Position numbers and translations under genes: made by a program
DNA from: UBA4416 sp040386075
Lineage (GTDB): Bacteria; Bacteroidota; Bacteroidia; B-17B0; Aurantibacillaceae
Assembly (NCBI GenBank): GCA_040386075.1
Contig: JAZKGE010000019.1
Coordinates: forward strand, 186,001 to 250,000
Direction: 5' to 3'
Length of the DNA stretch: 64,000 nt
Part shown: one piece after another, positions 42,495 to 52,479 of the stretch
Numbering within the stretch: the first letter of the stretch is position 1
Layout: each line of letters starts with the position of its first letter
Notes under the pieces: model-generated
Told to the model about the DNA's origin: nothing
The model's input: the letters and a program-made list of their open reading frames with translations, nothing else
Databases searched by the model: none

Positions 42495-43163
42495 ATGAAG
42501 CTGCAAAAATACATACTCCCCGTTTTTGTTGGAACCAAGCTCCTCGCTCAAAACGAAGAAAGTTTATTTCCCGATATGAGCTTTGGCTTCACACATTCTG
42601 TTTACAACAGTACCTGCTTTAAAGCAACGCCAAACCAAAACAACAACAAAGAGTTTCATCACAAACGTTCCCGCGTTACCGAAACCCAATACGGTTTTGG
42701 CATTGGCCTGTTCTTATGGATGCCACTCAACGAGGGCATTGTGTTTAAACCAAAACTCGAGGGTACTTTCTCAACCGGCTGTAGTAAGCACAGTCGTTTT
42801 GTTTACGCTACTTCTTTTGATCTCAGTATTTCTCATGGTTTTGCCATCAGTCTTAAATCGCCCGATGCCAATGGCATTATTCATGTGGCCAGAGATATGA
42901 GTTGTTATTTAACCACCAAGCAACCTTATGTATTGGTTGGCCCGAAATTGAATTTAAAAAAGTTTGATGCCGGTTATATCAACAAAGGTTATCAAAACGA
43001 ATTTAGTTATGGTTTTTTTATTGGCTATGGTATCAATTACGAATTTCACGGAACCAATGTAGCACCCGAAATAAGCTACGGTATCTCATCTACATCACAA
43101 AATCAAATTGACGGTTCCAAAAAGGTAGCGCATACGATTACTTTAGCTTTGAACTTTTTTTAA
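42495..43163 (+). CDS. Outer-membrane beta-barrel protein (PorT-like), odd N-terminus
   Basis: 222 residues. Alternating hydrophobic strands over about 60-222 (YGFGIGLFLWMPL, YVLVGPKLNL, ISYGISS, HTITLALNFF with terminal Phe) indicate a small outer-membrane barrel of the PorT/OprF-like type of Bacteroidota. The N-terminus MKLQKYILPVFVGTKLLAQ has a cleavage-like LLAQ but a hydrophobic core too short and broken by a Lys, so a small deletion or frameshift in the signal sequence is possible. Confidence 0.65.
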   Translation: MKLQKYILPVFVGTKLLAQNEESLFPDMSFGFTHSVYNSTCFKATPNQNNNKEFHHKRSRVTETQYGFGIGLFLWMPLNEGIVFKPKLEGTFSTGCSKHSRFVYATSFDLSISHGFAISLKSPDANGIIHVARDMSCYLTTKQPYVLVGPKLNLKKFDAGYINKGYQNEFSYGFFIGYGINYEFHGTNVAPEISYGISSTSQNQIDGSKKVAHTITLALNFF

Positions 43164-43170
43164 TTACTTT

Positions 43171-43474
43171 GGGCGTGCCGTATACGTAATCGTCATTACG
43201 AGCGGAGCGAAGTAATCTCACACTTAGTTTTCTTTTACATGTATTGTATGAGATTGCTTCGTCGTACCTCCTCGCAATGACGAAAAAAACTCAATCCCTC
43301 ACGCGGCGCTTGCGGTAAAATCGAAACATAAATTTCAAACTTAATTAAACCCGCGCGAGGGATGCAAACGTAAATCCTTTTTGCCGGTCACTGAGCGCCC
43401 CGATAGCTATCGGGACGAAGTGCGGCAAAAAGATTGAAGTGACAGCCCGGTTCGGCTCCCGCCGAACGCGCCCA
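43171..43474. repeat. GGGCGTG palindromic element, copy 5, carrying a nested second repeat
   Basis: Bounded by GGGCGTGCC and GAACGCGCCC. The left arm is interrupted after about 20 bases by another inverted repeat (43191-43282), then continues with CTCAATCCCTCACGCGGCG, CGCGCGAGGGATGCAAACG and CCCGATAGCTATCGGG. Confidence 0.8.
43191..43282. repeat. GTCATTRCGAG inverted repeat nested in the GGGCGTG element
   Basis: The left arm (43191-43221) begins CGTCATTACGAGCGGAGCGA and ends AGTAATCTCAC; the complement of the right arm (43249-43282) begins CGTCATTGCGAGGAGG and ends GAAGCAATCTCA. A classic hairpin repeat, here inside another repeat. Confidence 0.78.
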
Positions 43475-43500
43475 AGTAATAAAATTACTTTGTAAAAACA

Positions 43501-43526
43501 AAAAGTCCCAACTCATGTCGGGACTC
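43501..43526 (-). terminator. Terminator of the permease/M1 gene
   Basis: AGTCCC/GGGACT stem. On the minus strand it is followed by TTTTTG, 24 bases after the stop of the gene at 43550. Confidence 0.75.
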
Positions 43527-43549
43527 TTCATTCAATAATTTACTATTAC

Positions 43550-46500
43550 CTACAGCGTAATACTTACCGCTCCGCTATTAGCATCTAAATCAGGTGGCGT
43601 AGGTATTGCCCCAAACTTGCAACGGTTATTCTCCGGGTTACGATCAATGAGTTTATTGTAAGGATCCAATCCCGCCGAAACCGGCTCTTTATCAATAATA
43701 AATTCAAAGGTCTTAACAGCCTTATCCATTTTTATTTTTTTGATAAGCAATTCCTTATCAACCTTTTTACCATTCACGTCGGTTTGTGTAAAAATGCCAA
43801 TATCCATCCAGTCGTTAACCGGCACGGCTTTACTCTTACCTAAAGTATCGGCTTTAAATTTAGAAGAACCAACGGTTAAGGTTACTTTGAATTTACCATC
43901 GGCCTGTTTTACATATTTCAAATCCTTTACATAATTCTCGTAAATGGTAATATCTTCAAACAGATCTTTGATCACATACAGCATACTATCGGGTGTCGAA
44001 AGTTTCATGTTAGCCACAAACTCTTTAGCTGTTGTATATGGCGCACTCTGAAAACCAACCTGTTTGATGTAACGTTTGAGGGCAGAGTTTACCGAGTCTT
44101 CGCCAATGTAATCACGCAGGGCATACATAATTAAACAACCTTTGTTATAATGTATGTATTGTTGATTTTCGGCCAGCATGATCGGTAACTCTCTTTTCTT
44201 TTCAGTAGCGCGGCCTGTTAAATATTTATCTAATGCATCTTTTAAAAATTTATGCATCATCTCTTTGCCATATTCTTTTTCCATTACCATTAAAGCGCTG
44301 TACTCTGCCATCGATTCGCTCATTAAAGTAGCGCCCTGCACATCAGCACCAATAACCTGGTGTGCCCACCATTGGTGACCAACCTCATGCGCCGTTACGT
44401 AAAACGGATAATCAATACTCAACGGATCGGTAGCATCCACATCAGCAATAAAGCCAATACTTTCGGAGTAAGGAATGGTATTAGGAAAGGATTGCGCAAA
44501 AGTAGCGTAACGTGGGAACTCCAAAATACGAACCTGGCGATGCTGGTAAGGACTAAATGCTTTCTCGTAATAAGTCAGCGATTTTTTAATGGAGTTGATC
44601 ATACGATCCAGGTTATACTCATGCCCTTCATGATAATAGATCTCGATATTGATATCCTTGTACTTATCTTTCTTAACAGCATAACGTGCCGATAAGAAGG
44701 AATAGAAATTCAGGATAGGCGAATCCATTTTGTAATGAAAATAACGGCGGCCATCTTTATTATATTCCTTAATTAAATAACCCGGAGCAACAGCAATCTG
44801 ATCAGGAACTGTACTTACGATACACTCAAAATTTATCCAGTCGGCATCCTTGCTGATGTACGTGTTTGCATAAGCAGTTGTATCATTGATGTCTGCCATA
44901 CGCGGTTTTGGTTTCAGGTTAAATTTAGCGCGAGCCTCATTTTCTCCTAATTCCATTTGTTCGTTATAACCAATGGATGGCAACAAGCTGTTATTAATAA
45001 ATGTTCCGTTATATACCACATCCGATTTTTCATCATTGCTGAACCAGCTCTTCTGAAAATAATCGATCGTGTAATCCAGTTTAATAGAATCGCCGGGTTG
45101 TATGGCTTTATTCAATTTATACACCTTCACAAACAATTCTTTATCATTCACGATCTCTTGATTAGGGATAGATAACGCAAGGGATTTAAGATCCACCTCA
45201 CTACTGTAATTGATCATTAATGTATCAATAGCCTGCTTGTGCTTATTCTTCAAATAATAGTGTCCTTTAAATTTTGCACCTAATTCATCAGGGAACAGAT
45301 CAACCTCTACATAACTCGCCACAACACGCGGTTGCAATGTATATTGGAAGTGTTTGTAGCTTTGTTCAAATTTAGCCTGCAGTTTTTCTTCATCTGTTCT
45401 CGATACTATTTTATTGGCAACTTTTACATTGTAATAGATCACCGAGCCTATGCCTAAAAATACAACACCGGCTATAACTGCTGCAAATCGAAATTGTTTG
45501 TGCGAATCATATTTCGAAAAACGAAAACGGGCTTTCAACCCTTTTTCCTTACCTCTTAAATAAAAACGAATGGCAAACACAAAAAACAAAACAATAACCG
45601 CCAACCAATAGGCTTTAAATAAATAAAATATTGGTGTTGTGTGCCCGTAACCGTTCATGTCGCTATAAGGCAACAAAGGGCCGCTTGAGTTAAAATTATA
45701 TAATGGATTCTCAAACTTTAACTGGCTGAAAATAATACGCGATAAAAACACTACAATAAAAGCAGCAACAAATCCTACATATTTATTACTCACCATGAAT
45801 TGAATAATAAAACACATGGCAGTTACAATAGCCAGGTTAATAAATGTGCGACCATAAAGACTCACAATATATTGTCCTAATTCAAAATGATAATACCCCT
45901 TTAATGCCTGGATGATAATACCCGTGATCAGGGCACCCAATAAACCCAAGGCAACTGAACCCAGCATGCCTAAATATTTGCCAAGTACCAGGGTTGAAGA
46001 TTTTATAGGAGATGCACCAACTAATTCATCTACTTTAAACTGTTTTTCATTGAACACTAAATTACCCGAATAAAAAATAATGAGAATAGATAACATGAAC
46101 TGGAACATGGAGCCTGTTTGCTGAACAATATTATAAGTTACAGGAAATACTTCGGTGCCAAAGATCAGTGAATTAAAACTACTTACAACATATGCCAGCA
46201 CAGCGCCCAACACCAGCATGATGATGAAGAAGTAACTTTTAATGATACGCTTGTGCTCGAAACGGGCAATAAATAATAACTGGTTCCAGAAGGCTTTTCC
46301 GCTGGAGCTGATGGTTACTTTTGGCAACTCACCCACATGCTGTATAGCAGGTGTTTGCGGCGATAGACTTTCTTCTTTTTTACGGAACGAAAATACTTTG
46401 GATGGGTTTAAAAATTGTGAGAAATTAAATTTCACATAACTAAACCACATGATAATTAATCCCAAACCTAACCAGGCCAACCGGTTATATAGTAACACAT

Positions 46501-47227
46501 CGGTTAGTGGCAACAATCTTTCGTTTTGCTCGGATGGTGTCCAGTACTGTGTGATCTTACCTAAAGCTTTATTCCCATAAGGATCAAGCATTGCAGCTAC
46601 CGATTGGTATTCAATATCTGATAAAACAGAGTTAGCAGCCAGATCGAATAAAAAGAAAATAACGGTAAATAGATAAGCAATGGTTGTGTTTCGTAAAAAG
46701 GTGGTTAACGAAAAATAAATGGTACCAAACAATAAAGTATTAGGTACTACAAAATAAATAAATGGCTGTATGTAATTATACAGTTCAATTGGTCCTATGG
46801 TTGGCTGCCCTTTTCCAATAACACTGCCTAATAATAAACCAAACAACTGCCCGCTAAAAACAAACAGGGCAATAATTAATACTCCAAAAAAGCGCCCGAA
46901 GAAATACGATTGCTTGGTGATTGGTTTAGTAAAGAACAGCGAGTGCGAATTGAATTCAAAATCACGTTGTATAGCTGTAGCCATAATAGCAATGATGATC
47001 ATATTATGGATCAGTGCCAAAATGTTTTGGTTGAATGCCAGGTATAAACTGGCATTGGCAACAGCACTATTCAAATAGGTATTACTATCGCTGGAGCCTA
47101 ACGGAATAACACCGGATGCAGCTAACGACAGGAATAAATAAAAGGCAAAGTAAATGGCAAAAAACACATAAGTTGATGGTTTTTTGAGCGCATACTTTAA
47201 TTCGAACCGAAGAATTTCTAAAAACAT
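43550..47227 (-). CDS. ABC-2 permease fused to an M1-type metallopeptidase
   Basis: 1225 residues. The first half (1-600) has two permease-like sets of about six membrane helices each (RDFEFNSHSLFFTKPI near 91-106; FNEKQFKVDELVGASPI near 395). The second half (about 640-1225) is an M1-like peptidase domain with H947-E-V-G-H951 and ESMAEY carrying the third zinc ligand. No GxMEN motif is visible. Such fusions occur across Bacteroidota, paired with an ABC ATPase. The ATPase gene lies directly upstream (29-base gap). The peptidase should face the periplasm, so the system may cleave what it exports or remodel envelope peptides; this is inference. Confidence 0.9.
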   Translation of the reverse strand: MFLEILRFELKYALKKPSTYVFFAIYFAFYLFLSLAASGVIPLGSSDSNTYLNSAVANASLYLAFNQNILALIHNMIIIAIMATAIQRDFEFNSHSLFFTKPITKQSYFFGRFFGVLIIALFVFSGQLFGLLLGSVIGKGQPTIGPIELYNYIQPFIYFVVPNTLLFGTIYFSLTTFLRNTTIAYLFTVIFFLFDLAANSVLSDIEYQSVAAMLDPYGNKALGKITQYWTPSEQNERLLPLTDVLLYNRLAWLGLGLIIMWFSYVKFNFSQFLNPSKVFSFRKKEESLSPQTPAIQHVGELPKVTISSSGKAFWNQLLFIARFEHKRIIKSYFFIIMLVLGAVLAYVVSSFNSLIFGTEVFPVTYNIVQQTGSMFQFMLSILIIFYSGNLVFNEKQFKVDELVGASPIKSSTLVLGKYLGMLGSVALGLLGALITGIIIQALKGYYHFELGQYIVSLYGRTFINLAIVTAMCFIIQFMVSNKYVGFVAAFIVVFLSRIIFSQLKFENPLYNFNSSGPLLPYSDMNGYGHTTPIFYLFKAYWLAVIVLFFVFAIRFYLRGKEKGLKARFRFSKYDSHKQFRFAAVIAGVVFLGIGSVIYYNVKVANKIVSRTDEEKLQAKFEQSYKHFQYTLQPRVVASYVEVDLFPDELGAKFKGHYYLKNKHKQAIDTLMINYSSEVDLKSLALSIPNQEIVNDKELFVKVYKLNKAIQPGDSIKLDYTIDYFQKSWFSNDEKSDVVYNGTFINNSLLPSIGYNEQMELGENEARAKFNLKPKPRMADINDTTAYANTYISKDADWINFECIVSTVPDQIAVAPGYLIKEYNKDGRRYFHYKMDSPILNFYSFLSARYAVKKDKYKDINIEIYYHEGHEYNLDRMINSIKKSLTYYEKAFSPYQHRQVRILEFPRYATFAQSFPNTIPYSESIGFIADVDATDPLSIDYPFYVTAHEVGHQWWAHQVIGADVQGATLMSESMAEYSALMVMEKEYGKEMMHKFLKDALDKYLTGRATEKKRELPIMLAENQQYIHYNKGCLIMYALRDYIGEDSVNSALKRYIKQVGFQSAPYTTAKEFVANMKLSTPDSMLYVIKDLFEDITIYENYVKDLKYVKQADGKFKVTLTVGSSKFKADTLGKSKAVPVNDWMDIGIFTQTDVNGKKVDKELLIKKIKMDKAVKTFEFIIDKEPVSAGLDPYNKLIDRNPENNRCKFGAIPTPPDLDANSGAVSITL

Positions 47228-47256
47228 AAATTAAGTTTAATATGGTTAATAAATGA

Positions 47257-48120
47257 TTAAAGAATATTTGAAAAATAAACGTCTTCCAGATCCGGTTCCA
47301 CAACCGAGAAAGCTGCGTCAGGTAATGTGTCACTCTTCACATGGATCAACACTTTACCTTCAACCACTTTGGCAGAAATAATTTTATATTTTTCTTTATA
47401 AGCATTCAATTCGTTCTTGTCGATCATCAATTTCCAAACGGTATTTCGCATGGCTACAATGGTGTCGCTTGGCTTACCGTCCAACAATACCTGTCCACGG
47501 TTCATAATTACCATACGCGGACATAAATTTTTAATATCCTCAACAATGTGAGTAGACAAGATCACGATGATATTCTCACCCAGATCACTTAAAATATTAT
47601 GAAAACGGTTACGTTCTGCCGGATCTAATCCTGCCGTTGGTTCATCTACAATAATTAATTTTGGATTACCTAATAAAGCCTGTGCAATACCAAAACGCTG
47701 GCGCATACCGCCTGAGTATTCACTTAAGTTACGTTTACGTGCTTCGTATAAATTGGTTTGATGTAATAAAGCATCACAAATGTCTTTGCGTTCGGTTTTA
47801 TTGTTGATACCTTTTAATACAGCAAAATGTTGTAGCATGTCTTCGGCATTTACTTTCGGGTAAAAACCAAAATCCTGAGGCAGGTAGCCCAGCACTTTTC
47901 TTAACTCTTCTTTTTGTTTCAGCACATCAATGTCGCCCAGCATAATGCTACCCGTATCAGGGTCTTGCAGGGTTGCAATGGTTCTCATTAAAGTTGATTT
48001 GCCTGCGCCGTTAGGCCCTAAAAGGCCAAACATGCCGGGAGCAATGGTTAAATTGACATCAGTTAACGCTTTTAAACCGTTAGCGTAAGTTTTTGAAACA
48101 TTGGAAATAGTTAATTGCAT
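47257..48120 (-). CDS. ABC transporter ATP-binding protein
   Basis: 287 residues from the ATG at 48120. The longer frame begins upstream of a -7 box and is rejected. Walker A GPNGAGKST (about 35-43), signature YSGGM, Walker B LIIVDEP and the switch His in LSTHIVEDI. It is the ATPase for the permease/M1 fusion encoded 29 bases downstream. C-terminal residues about 215-287 form an extra domain typical of ABC-2 ATPases. Confidence 0.93.
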   Translation of the reverse strand: MQLTISNVSKTYANGLKALTDVNLTIAPGMFGLLGPNGAGKSTLMRTIATLQDPDTGSIMLGDIDVLKQKEELRKVLGYLPQDFGFYPKVNAEDMLQHFAVLKGINNKTERKDICDALLHQTNLYEARKRNLSEYSGGMRQRFGIAQALLGNPKLIIVDEPTAGLDPAERNRFHNILSDLGENIIVILSTHIVEDIKNLCPRMVIMNRGQVLLDGKPSDTIVAMRNTVWKLMIDKNELNAYKEKYKIISAKVVEGKVLIHVKSDTLPDAAFSVVEPDLEDVYFSNIL

Positions 48121-48135
48121 AAAAAATAGTTTTGC

Positions 48136-48143
48136 CAAATGTA
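48136..48143 (-). promoter_or_regulatory. -7 box TACATTTG of the ABC-2/M1 operon
   Basis: Exact match on the minus strand, 16 bases before the ATG at 48120. It excludes the in-frame start at 48150. No TTTG exactly 19 bases upstream. Confidence 0.6.
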
Positions 48144-48230
48144 AAACCATTTTTAACTAATAAGTGCTGTTTAACAAACTTATATTACCATTTACACGAT
48201 TTTTAGGAAAATAAAGATGAGTTGTATTAT

Positions 48231-48514
48231 TGGGCGTGTCCCTCCTATCGTCGGGTCGGGCTTTCGGCACTCGCTTTTTTATTTGTCCCAGAGGGCAAAT
48301 AAAAAGAGCTCAGACAAATGCCTCAATCCCTCACGCGGCTGCTAGTTAAAATCTGACCTCTCAGTTCTTACGGTCATTATGTGTAGTATGGTAAAGGCTT
48401 GTTTTTGAAAATTGAACCTGCGTGAGGGATGCGAGCTGAAATCCTTTGCCTGCCTCTTGCAAAGATTGAAGCGGGCCAGCCCGATGGCGCCTGTTCTTTG
48501 CGCCGGCACGCCCA
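48231..48514. repeat. GGGCGTG palindromic element, copy 6 (complete)
   Basis: Bounded by TGGGCGTGTC and GGCACGCCCA. It includes AATCCCTCACGCGG facing CTGCGTGAGGGATGCGAG and the TTTATTTGTCCC ... GAGCTCAGACAAATG module shared with copy 3. It fills most of the gap between kup and the ABC operon; no gene there. Confidence 0.82.
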
Positions 48515-48539
48515 AATCTTTAAAATAAAACTATAGCAA

Positions 48540-50492
48540 CTACTCAATCCGCTTCAGGTTCAGCTCTTTTGGTTTGCTGATCACCATAGGGAATTTCTCG
48601 ATCTTCACCGAGCTGCTGTCAAGTCCAAATGCTTTGGCTTCACTTAAACTGTATTTCTTCAGAAAGAAGTAAACATTCAGGATCATTTTCTCCATAAATG
48701 GCAGGTCATTTTCGTAGGACAGGAATTTCTCCAATACCACAAATTTAAAATCACCGATCACATTATTTTTGTTCAACGATTCGTAACGGCTGGTAATATC
48801 CACTTCTTTGTTCTTCACCATGTCAGATACCACATGTCTGAACATTAAGTTGATCTTCGGTGCGATCCTGAAACCTAATCTGAAATCAATGCGCACAATA
48901 TCCTCTTCGGCTATCTGGGTTACTTTGTAATCCATGCGGTAAGGTTCATCTACTACATCCACATGCACAAACCAATACACATCGGCTTTTTTAGGACGCT
49001 TCTGTAAAATGGAGTAAATCACTTTCGATTCGATGGTTGAAGGATCATTAGCACTTGTCATATATACCAAGTGTGTGGCATATTTTTGAATGGAAGGATC
49101 GGCACTCAGATCAACCAGCATTTGTTTATAATTGGCCAAAGGCACAATGTCGGTATAACGCTGGCGAATGATCTTGGCCATATACCAGCAGCCCATAACA
49201 CTTGCCAAAAACAGGGCAATTAATAAAGTAATGTAACCGCCTTTCGGGAATTTTTCCAAATTAGCTATCAGGAAGGAACCTTCCACAATGATATAGGTTA
49301 CCACAAAAACCCAGATGAACATTTTTGGGAATTTCTTTAGTGTCATGAAGAATGCGAGTAAGCGCGACGACATGATCATTCCCAAAATAATGGTTAAACC
49401 ATAAGCAGCCTCCATTTCTTTGGATTCTTTAAAGAACAGAACAATAAATACACAACCTATATATAGTAACCAGTTAATAGAAGGAATATACATTTGTCCT
49501 TTGAGGTCGGTTGGATATTTGATCTCAACTTTTGGCCAGAAATTTAACCGCATGGCCTCATTGATCAATGTAAATGAACCACTGATGAGGGCCTGGGAAG
49601 CAACTACCGTGGCAATTGTGGCAATACCAATACCAACCGGAAGAAACCAATCGGGCATGATAGAATAAAAAGGATTTGAACCGTGTAATACCTGTCCGTC
49701 GCGGGAAACCAACCAGGCAGTTTGTCCCATATAGTTTAGCACCAGCATGGTTTTAACAAATATCCAGCTCATGCGAATATTTTTACGGCCGCAATGCCCC
49801 ATATCCGAGTATAATGCCTCAGCTCCGGTAGTACAAAGAAACACAGCGCCCAGTAACCAAAAAGCTCCCTGGTGTGTAAACAACAAATGAATACCATAAT
49901 AAGGATTCAGGGCTTTTAATACGGTAGGATTTTGTAATAGGCCAAATAAACCAACCGTACCAAGTGTTAAGAACCATACCAACATAACAGGACCAAAGAA
50001 TTTACCAATGAACTTGGTGCCGAATTGCTGGATAAAGAATAATAAAGTAATAATGGCAATAACAATAGGAATGGTGTGAATTTCGCTGAAGCGTGGGATG
50101 AGCTTTAAACCCTCAACAGCTGAGGCAACGGAGATGGGTGGCGTGATGATCCCTTCTCCTAAAATACAACATCCGCCAATAATAGCCGGAAAGATGAGCC
50201 ATTTGCGTTTGGCTTTTTTAATAAGAGCATATAACGAGAAGATACCTCCCTCACCTTTATTATCTGCCTTTAAAGTAAAGATCACATATTTGATAGTGGT
50301 TTGTAAGGTCAGTGTCCAGAATACAAGCGACATTCCTCCGATGATCACCTCGGCATTAATGAAGCCGTCACCTACAATGGCCTTCATCACATATAGCGGA
50401 GAAGTACCGATATCGCCGTAAATAATTCCGAGAGTAACTAAAAGACCTGCAGCAGTAACTTTGCTTAATTGACCATGATGATGAGAGCTCAT
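48540..50492 (-). CDS. kup: Low-affinity K+ transporter Kup
   Basis: 650 residues. The N-terminus LGIIYGDIGTSPLYVMKAI is the Kup signature, followed by KADNKGEGGIFSLYALI, GEGIITPPISVASAVEGL and about 12 membrane helices up to residue 440; the C-terminal ~200 residues are cytosolic. It imports K+ with H+. The gene stands alone, followed on the minus strand by a GGGCGTG element. Confidence 0.96.
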   Translation of the reverse strand: MSSHHHGQLSKVTAAGLLVTLGIIYGDIGTSPLYVMKAIVGDGFINAEVIIGGMSLVFWTLTLQTTIKYVIFTLKADNKGEGGIFSLYALIKKAKRKWLIFPAIIGGCCILGEGIITPPISVASAVEGLKLIPRFSEIHTIPIVIAIITLLFFIQQFGTKFIGKFFGPVMLVWFLTLGTVGLFGLLQNPTVLKALNPYYGIHLLFTHQGAFWLLGAVFLCTTGAEALYSDMGHCGRKNIRMSWIFVKTMLVLNYMGQTAWLVSRDGQVLHGSNPFYSIMPDWFLPVGIGIATIATVVASQALISGSFTLINEAMRLNFWPKVEIKYPTDLKGQMYIPSINWLLYIGCVFIVLFFKESKEMEAAYGLTIILGMIMSSRLLAFFMTLKKFPKMFIWVFVVTYIIVEGSFLIANLEKFPKGGYITLLIALFLASVMGCWYMAKIIRQRYTDIVPLANYKQMLVDLSADPSIQKYATHLVYMTSANDPSTIESKVIYSILQKRPKKADVYWFVHVDVVDEPYRMDYKVTQIAEEDIVRIDFRLGFRIAPKINLMFRHVVSDMVKNKEVDITSRYESLNKNNVIGDFKFVVLEKFLSYENDLPFMEKMILNVYFFLKKYSLSEAKAFGLDSSSVKIEKFPMVISKPKELNLKRIE

Positions 50493-50722
50493 GAAAAGGG
50501 ATTGTTTAGGGGAGTAAAATTACTACTAATACAAACGCTAAATCGCATGTTCGACGAAATAAATGTAAAATAAAAACGTTAATAAATTTGACTTTTTCAT
50601 TCTAAAACTGTTTACTTGCAAAAAGGCATTTTTAACGTTCGTTTTGAATATTTTTTTCTATCTTTAAATACTAAAATTTGAAGGTTTTAGGCGCTTGCTA
50701 AACATTAATATATTATAAAAGT
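50493..50722. promoter_or_regulatory. Divergent promoter region between kup and T9SS gene pair
   Basis: 230 A/T-rich bases between divergently transcribed genes. Neither a clear TTTG-N19-TAnnTTTG pair nor a repeat is seen; the promoters must lie here. Confidence 0.4.
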
Positions 50723-52468
50723 ATGCTCCGATATCGACTATTGTTATTTTTTTGTTTAGGATGTATCCTAACTACAAAAGCTACTCACAACCGTGCGGGA
50801 GAAATTACATATAGCTGGGTAACAGGGTTGACCTATAAAATAAAAGTTACTACTTACACTAACATAGGAGGCCCCAATTTGGCCGATCGTTGTGAAGATA
50901 CCGTATACTTTGGGGATGGCACGCGTGCAGTTGTTTTAAGAACCAATGGCCCTACTAGTGCATCATGTGGAGCGGGTATTGGGGGAGGCAGTCCGATCAG
51001 TACCACTATCAAATTTAATGAATATGAAACTACGCACACCTATCCGGGGCCTGGAAACTATTTAATAACCATGACGGATCCAAACCGAAATGCAAACGTT
51101 ATAAACATTCCAAATTCTGTGAACCAGACCTTTTATATTGAGTCTTTGTTAGTCATACCGCCTTTTGGTTCGGGCAAAAATAATTCACCCGTTCTTACTT
51201 TCCCTCCCATTGATGATGGCTGCGTTAGCCAGTGTTTTTATCATAATCCCGGAGCGTATGATATCGATGGAGACAGTATTTCTTATGAACTCACTACCTG
51301 TCGTGGTAGCGGAGGAACAACTTGTCCGGGCTACAGCTACCCGGTTACAGGTGGCGGAATTTTTTCTATCGACTCTTTAACCGGCACGTTAACCTGGTGT
51401 ATGCCCCAATTGCAGGGCGAATACAATATGGCAATGCTTATCAAAGAATGGCGGTTGAATAACAGTGGCTCTTATGTTTTAGTGGGCTATGTGTTAAGAG
51501 ATCTTCAGGTGAGTGTAGGCAGTTGCAACAATAACCCTCCGCAGATTCCGGTTATAGCTACCGACACCTGCATTCTGGCAGGAACTACACTAACTTACAA
51601 CGTTCAGGCAACCGATATAAACAATGATCAGATAACGCTGTGGGCAGAAGGAGGTCCGTTTGCTTTTGCTTCCAACCCTGCTACATTTAGTTCTACTACC
51701 GGTACATCTTCCATTACCGGGATATTTAACTGGACTACAGATTCAACACATATTCGTCGTTTACCATATCAGGTAACAGTGAAGGTAAAAGATGCTGACC
51801 CCGCAATCAGTCTGGTTCATTTTCAAACCTTTAATGTAAAAGTTTTACCAGCAGCTCCTATATTTTTAACCACTTATCCTTATAATGATCATATTTTACT
51901 GAAATGGAATAAACCTGCGACCTATAACCATACAGGAGCTAACGCGTTTTTAAAGTACAACGTTTATCGAAAGACGGGCTTATCAAACTGGATGCATAGC
52001 GGTTGTGAGACAATTCCTCCCGCCGCGACAGGATTTGTATTTATTGGTTCTACAACGAGTGTGGTAACAGATACTGTCTTCTATGATTACAATAGCGGGA
52101 ATCCCTTGGCCGTTGGACAGTCCTACAGTTATGTGGTTTTAGCCCAATATATAGATGGCGCCACCAGCTATGTTTCCAATATTTCATCCAACCAATTATA
52201 TGTAGGTATTGAAGAATTAGAATTAAATAATTCTGTATCTGTATTTCCTAATCCGGTAACCGAAAACTTAACGATTTCATTCAACCAAAACACAACTGAG
52301 TTGTTTACTGTTGAGTTGTGCGACGTAACAGGACGCAACCTAAAAACAGTCATCACAAAAGAATCAACCATTCAATTTAAAACACAAGATATGAAGCCGG
52401 GCATTTATTTTTTAAAAATTAGCGGCGATAAACGAACATCCCTTATTAAAAAAATCATCAAACAATAA
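50723..52468 (+). CDS. T9SS-secreted surface protein, type A sorting domain (twin 1)
   Basis: 581 residues. Signal peptide (1-20), then ATHNRAGEITYSWV, a conserved domain of about 270 residues shared with the next gene (CEDTVYFGDGTRAVVLR, YPGPGNYLITMTDPNRNANV, GAYDIDGDSISYEL), an Ig-like/cadherin-like domain with ATDINNDQITLWAEGG, a fibronectin-III-like domain (about 375-490) and a type A T9SS domain (VSVFPNPVTENLTISF ... KPGIYFLKI). A large secreted or surface protein; the role may be adhesion. The next gene starts 11 bases downstream. Confidence 0.87.
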   Translation: MLRYRLLLFFCLGCILTTKATHNRAGEITYSWVTGLTYKIKVTTYTNIGGPNLADRCEDTVYFGDGTRAVVLRTNGPTSASCGAGIGGGSPISTTIKFNEYETTHTYPGPGNYLITMTDPNRNANVINIPNSVNQTFYIESLLVIPPFGSGKNNSPVLTFPPIDDGCVSQCFYHNPGAYDIDGDSISYELTTCRGSGGTTCPGYSYPVTGGGIFSIDSLTGTLTWCMPQLQGEYNMAMLIKEWRLNNSGSYVLVGYVLRDLQVSVGSCNNNPPQIPVIATDTCILAGTTLTYNVQATDINNDQITLWAEGGPFAFASNPATFSSTTGTSSITGIFNWTTDSTHIRRLPYQVTVKVKDADPAISLVHFQTFNVKVLPAAPIFLTTYPYNDHILLKWNKPATYNHTGANAFLKYNVYRKTGLSNWMHSGCETIPPAATGFVFIGSTTSVVTDTVFYDYNSGNPLAVGQSYSYVVLAQYIDGATSYVSNISSNQLYVGIEELELNNSVSVFPNPVTENLTISFNQNTTELFTVELCDVTGRNLKTVITKESTIQFKTQDMKPGIYFLKISGDKRTSLIKKIIKQ

Positions 52469-52479
52469 CGCATTATATC

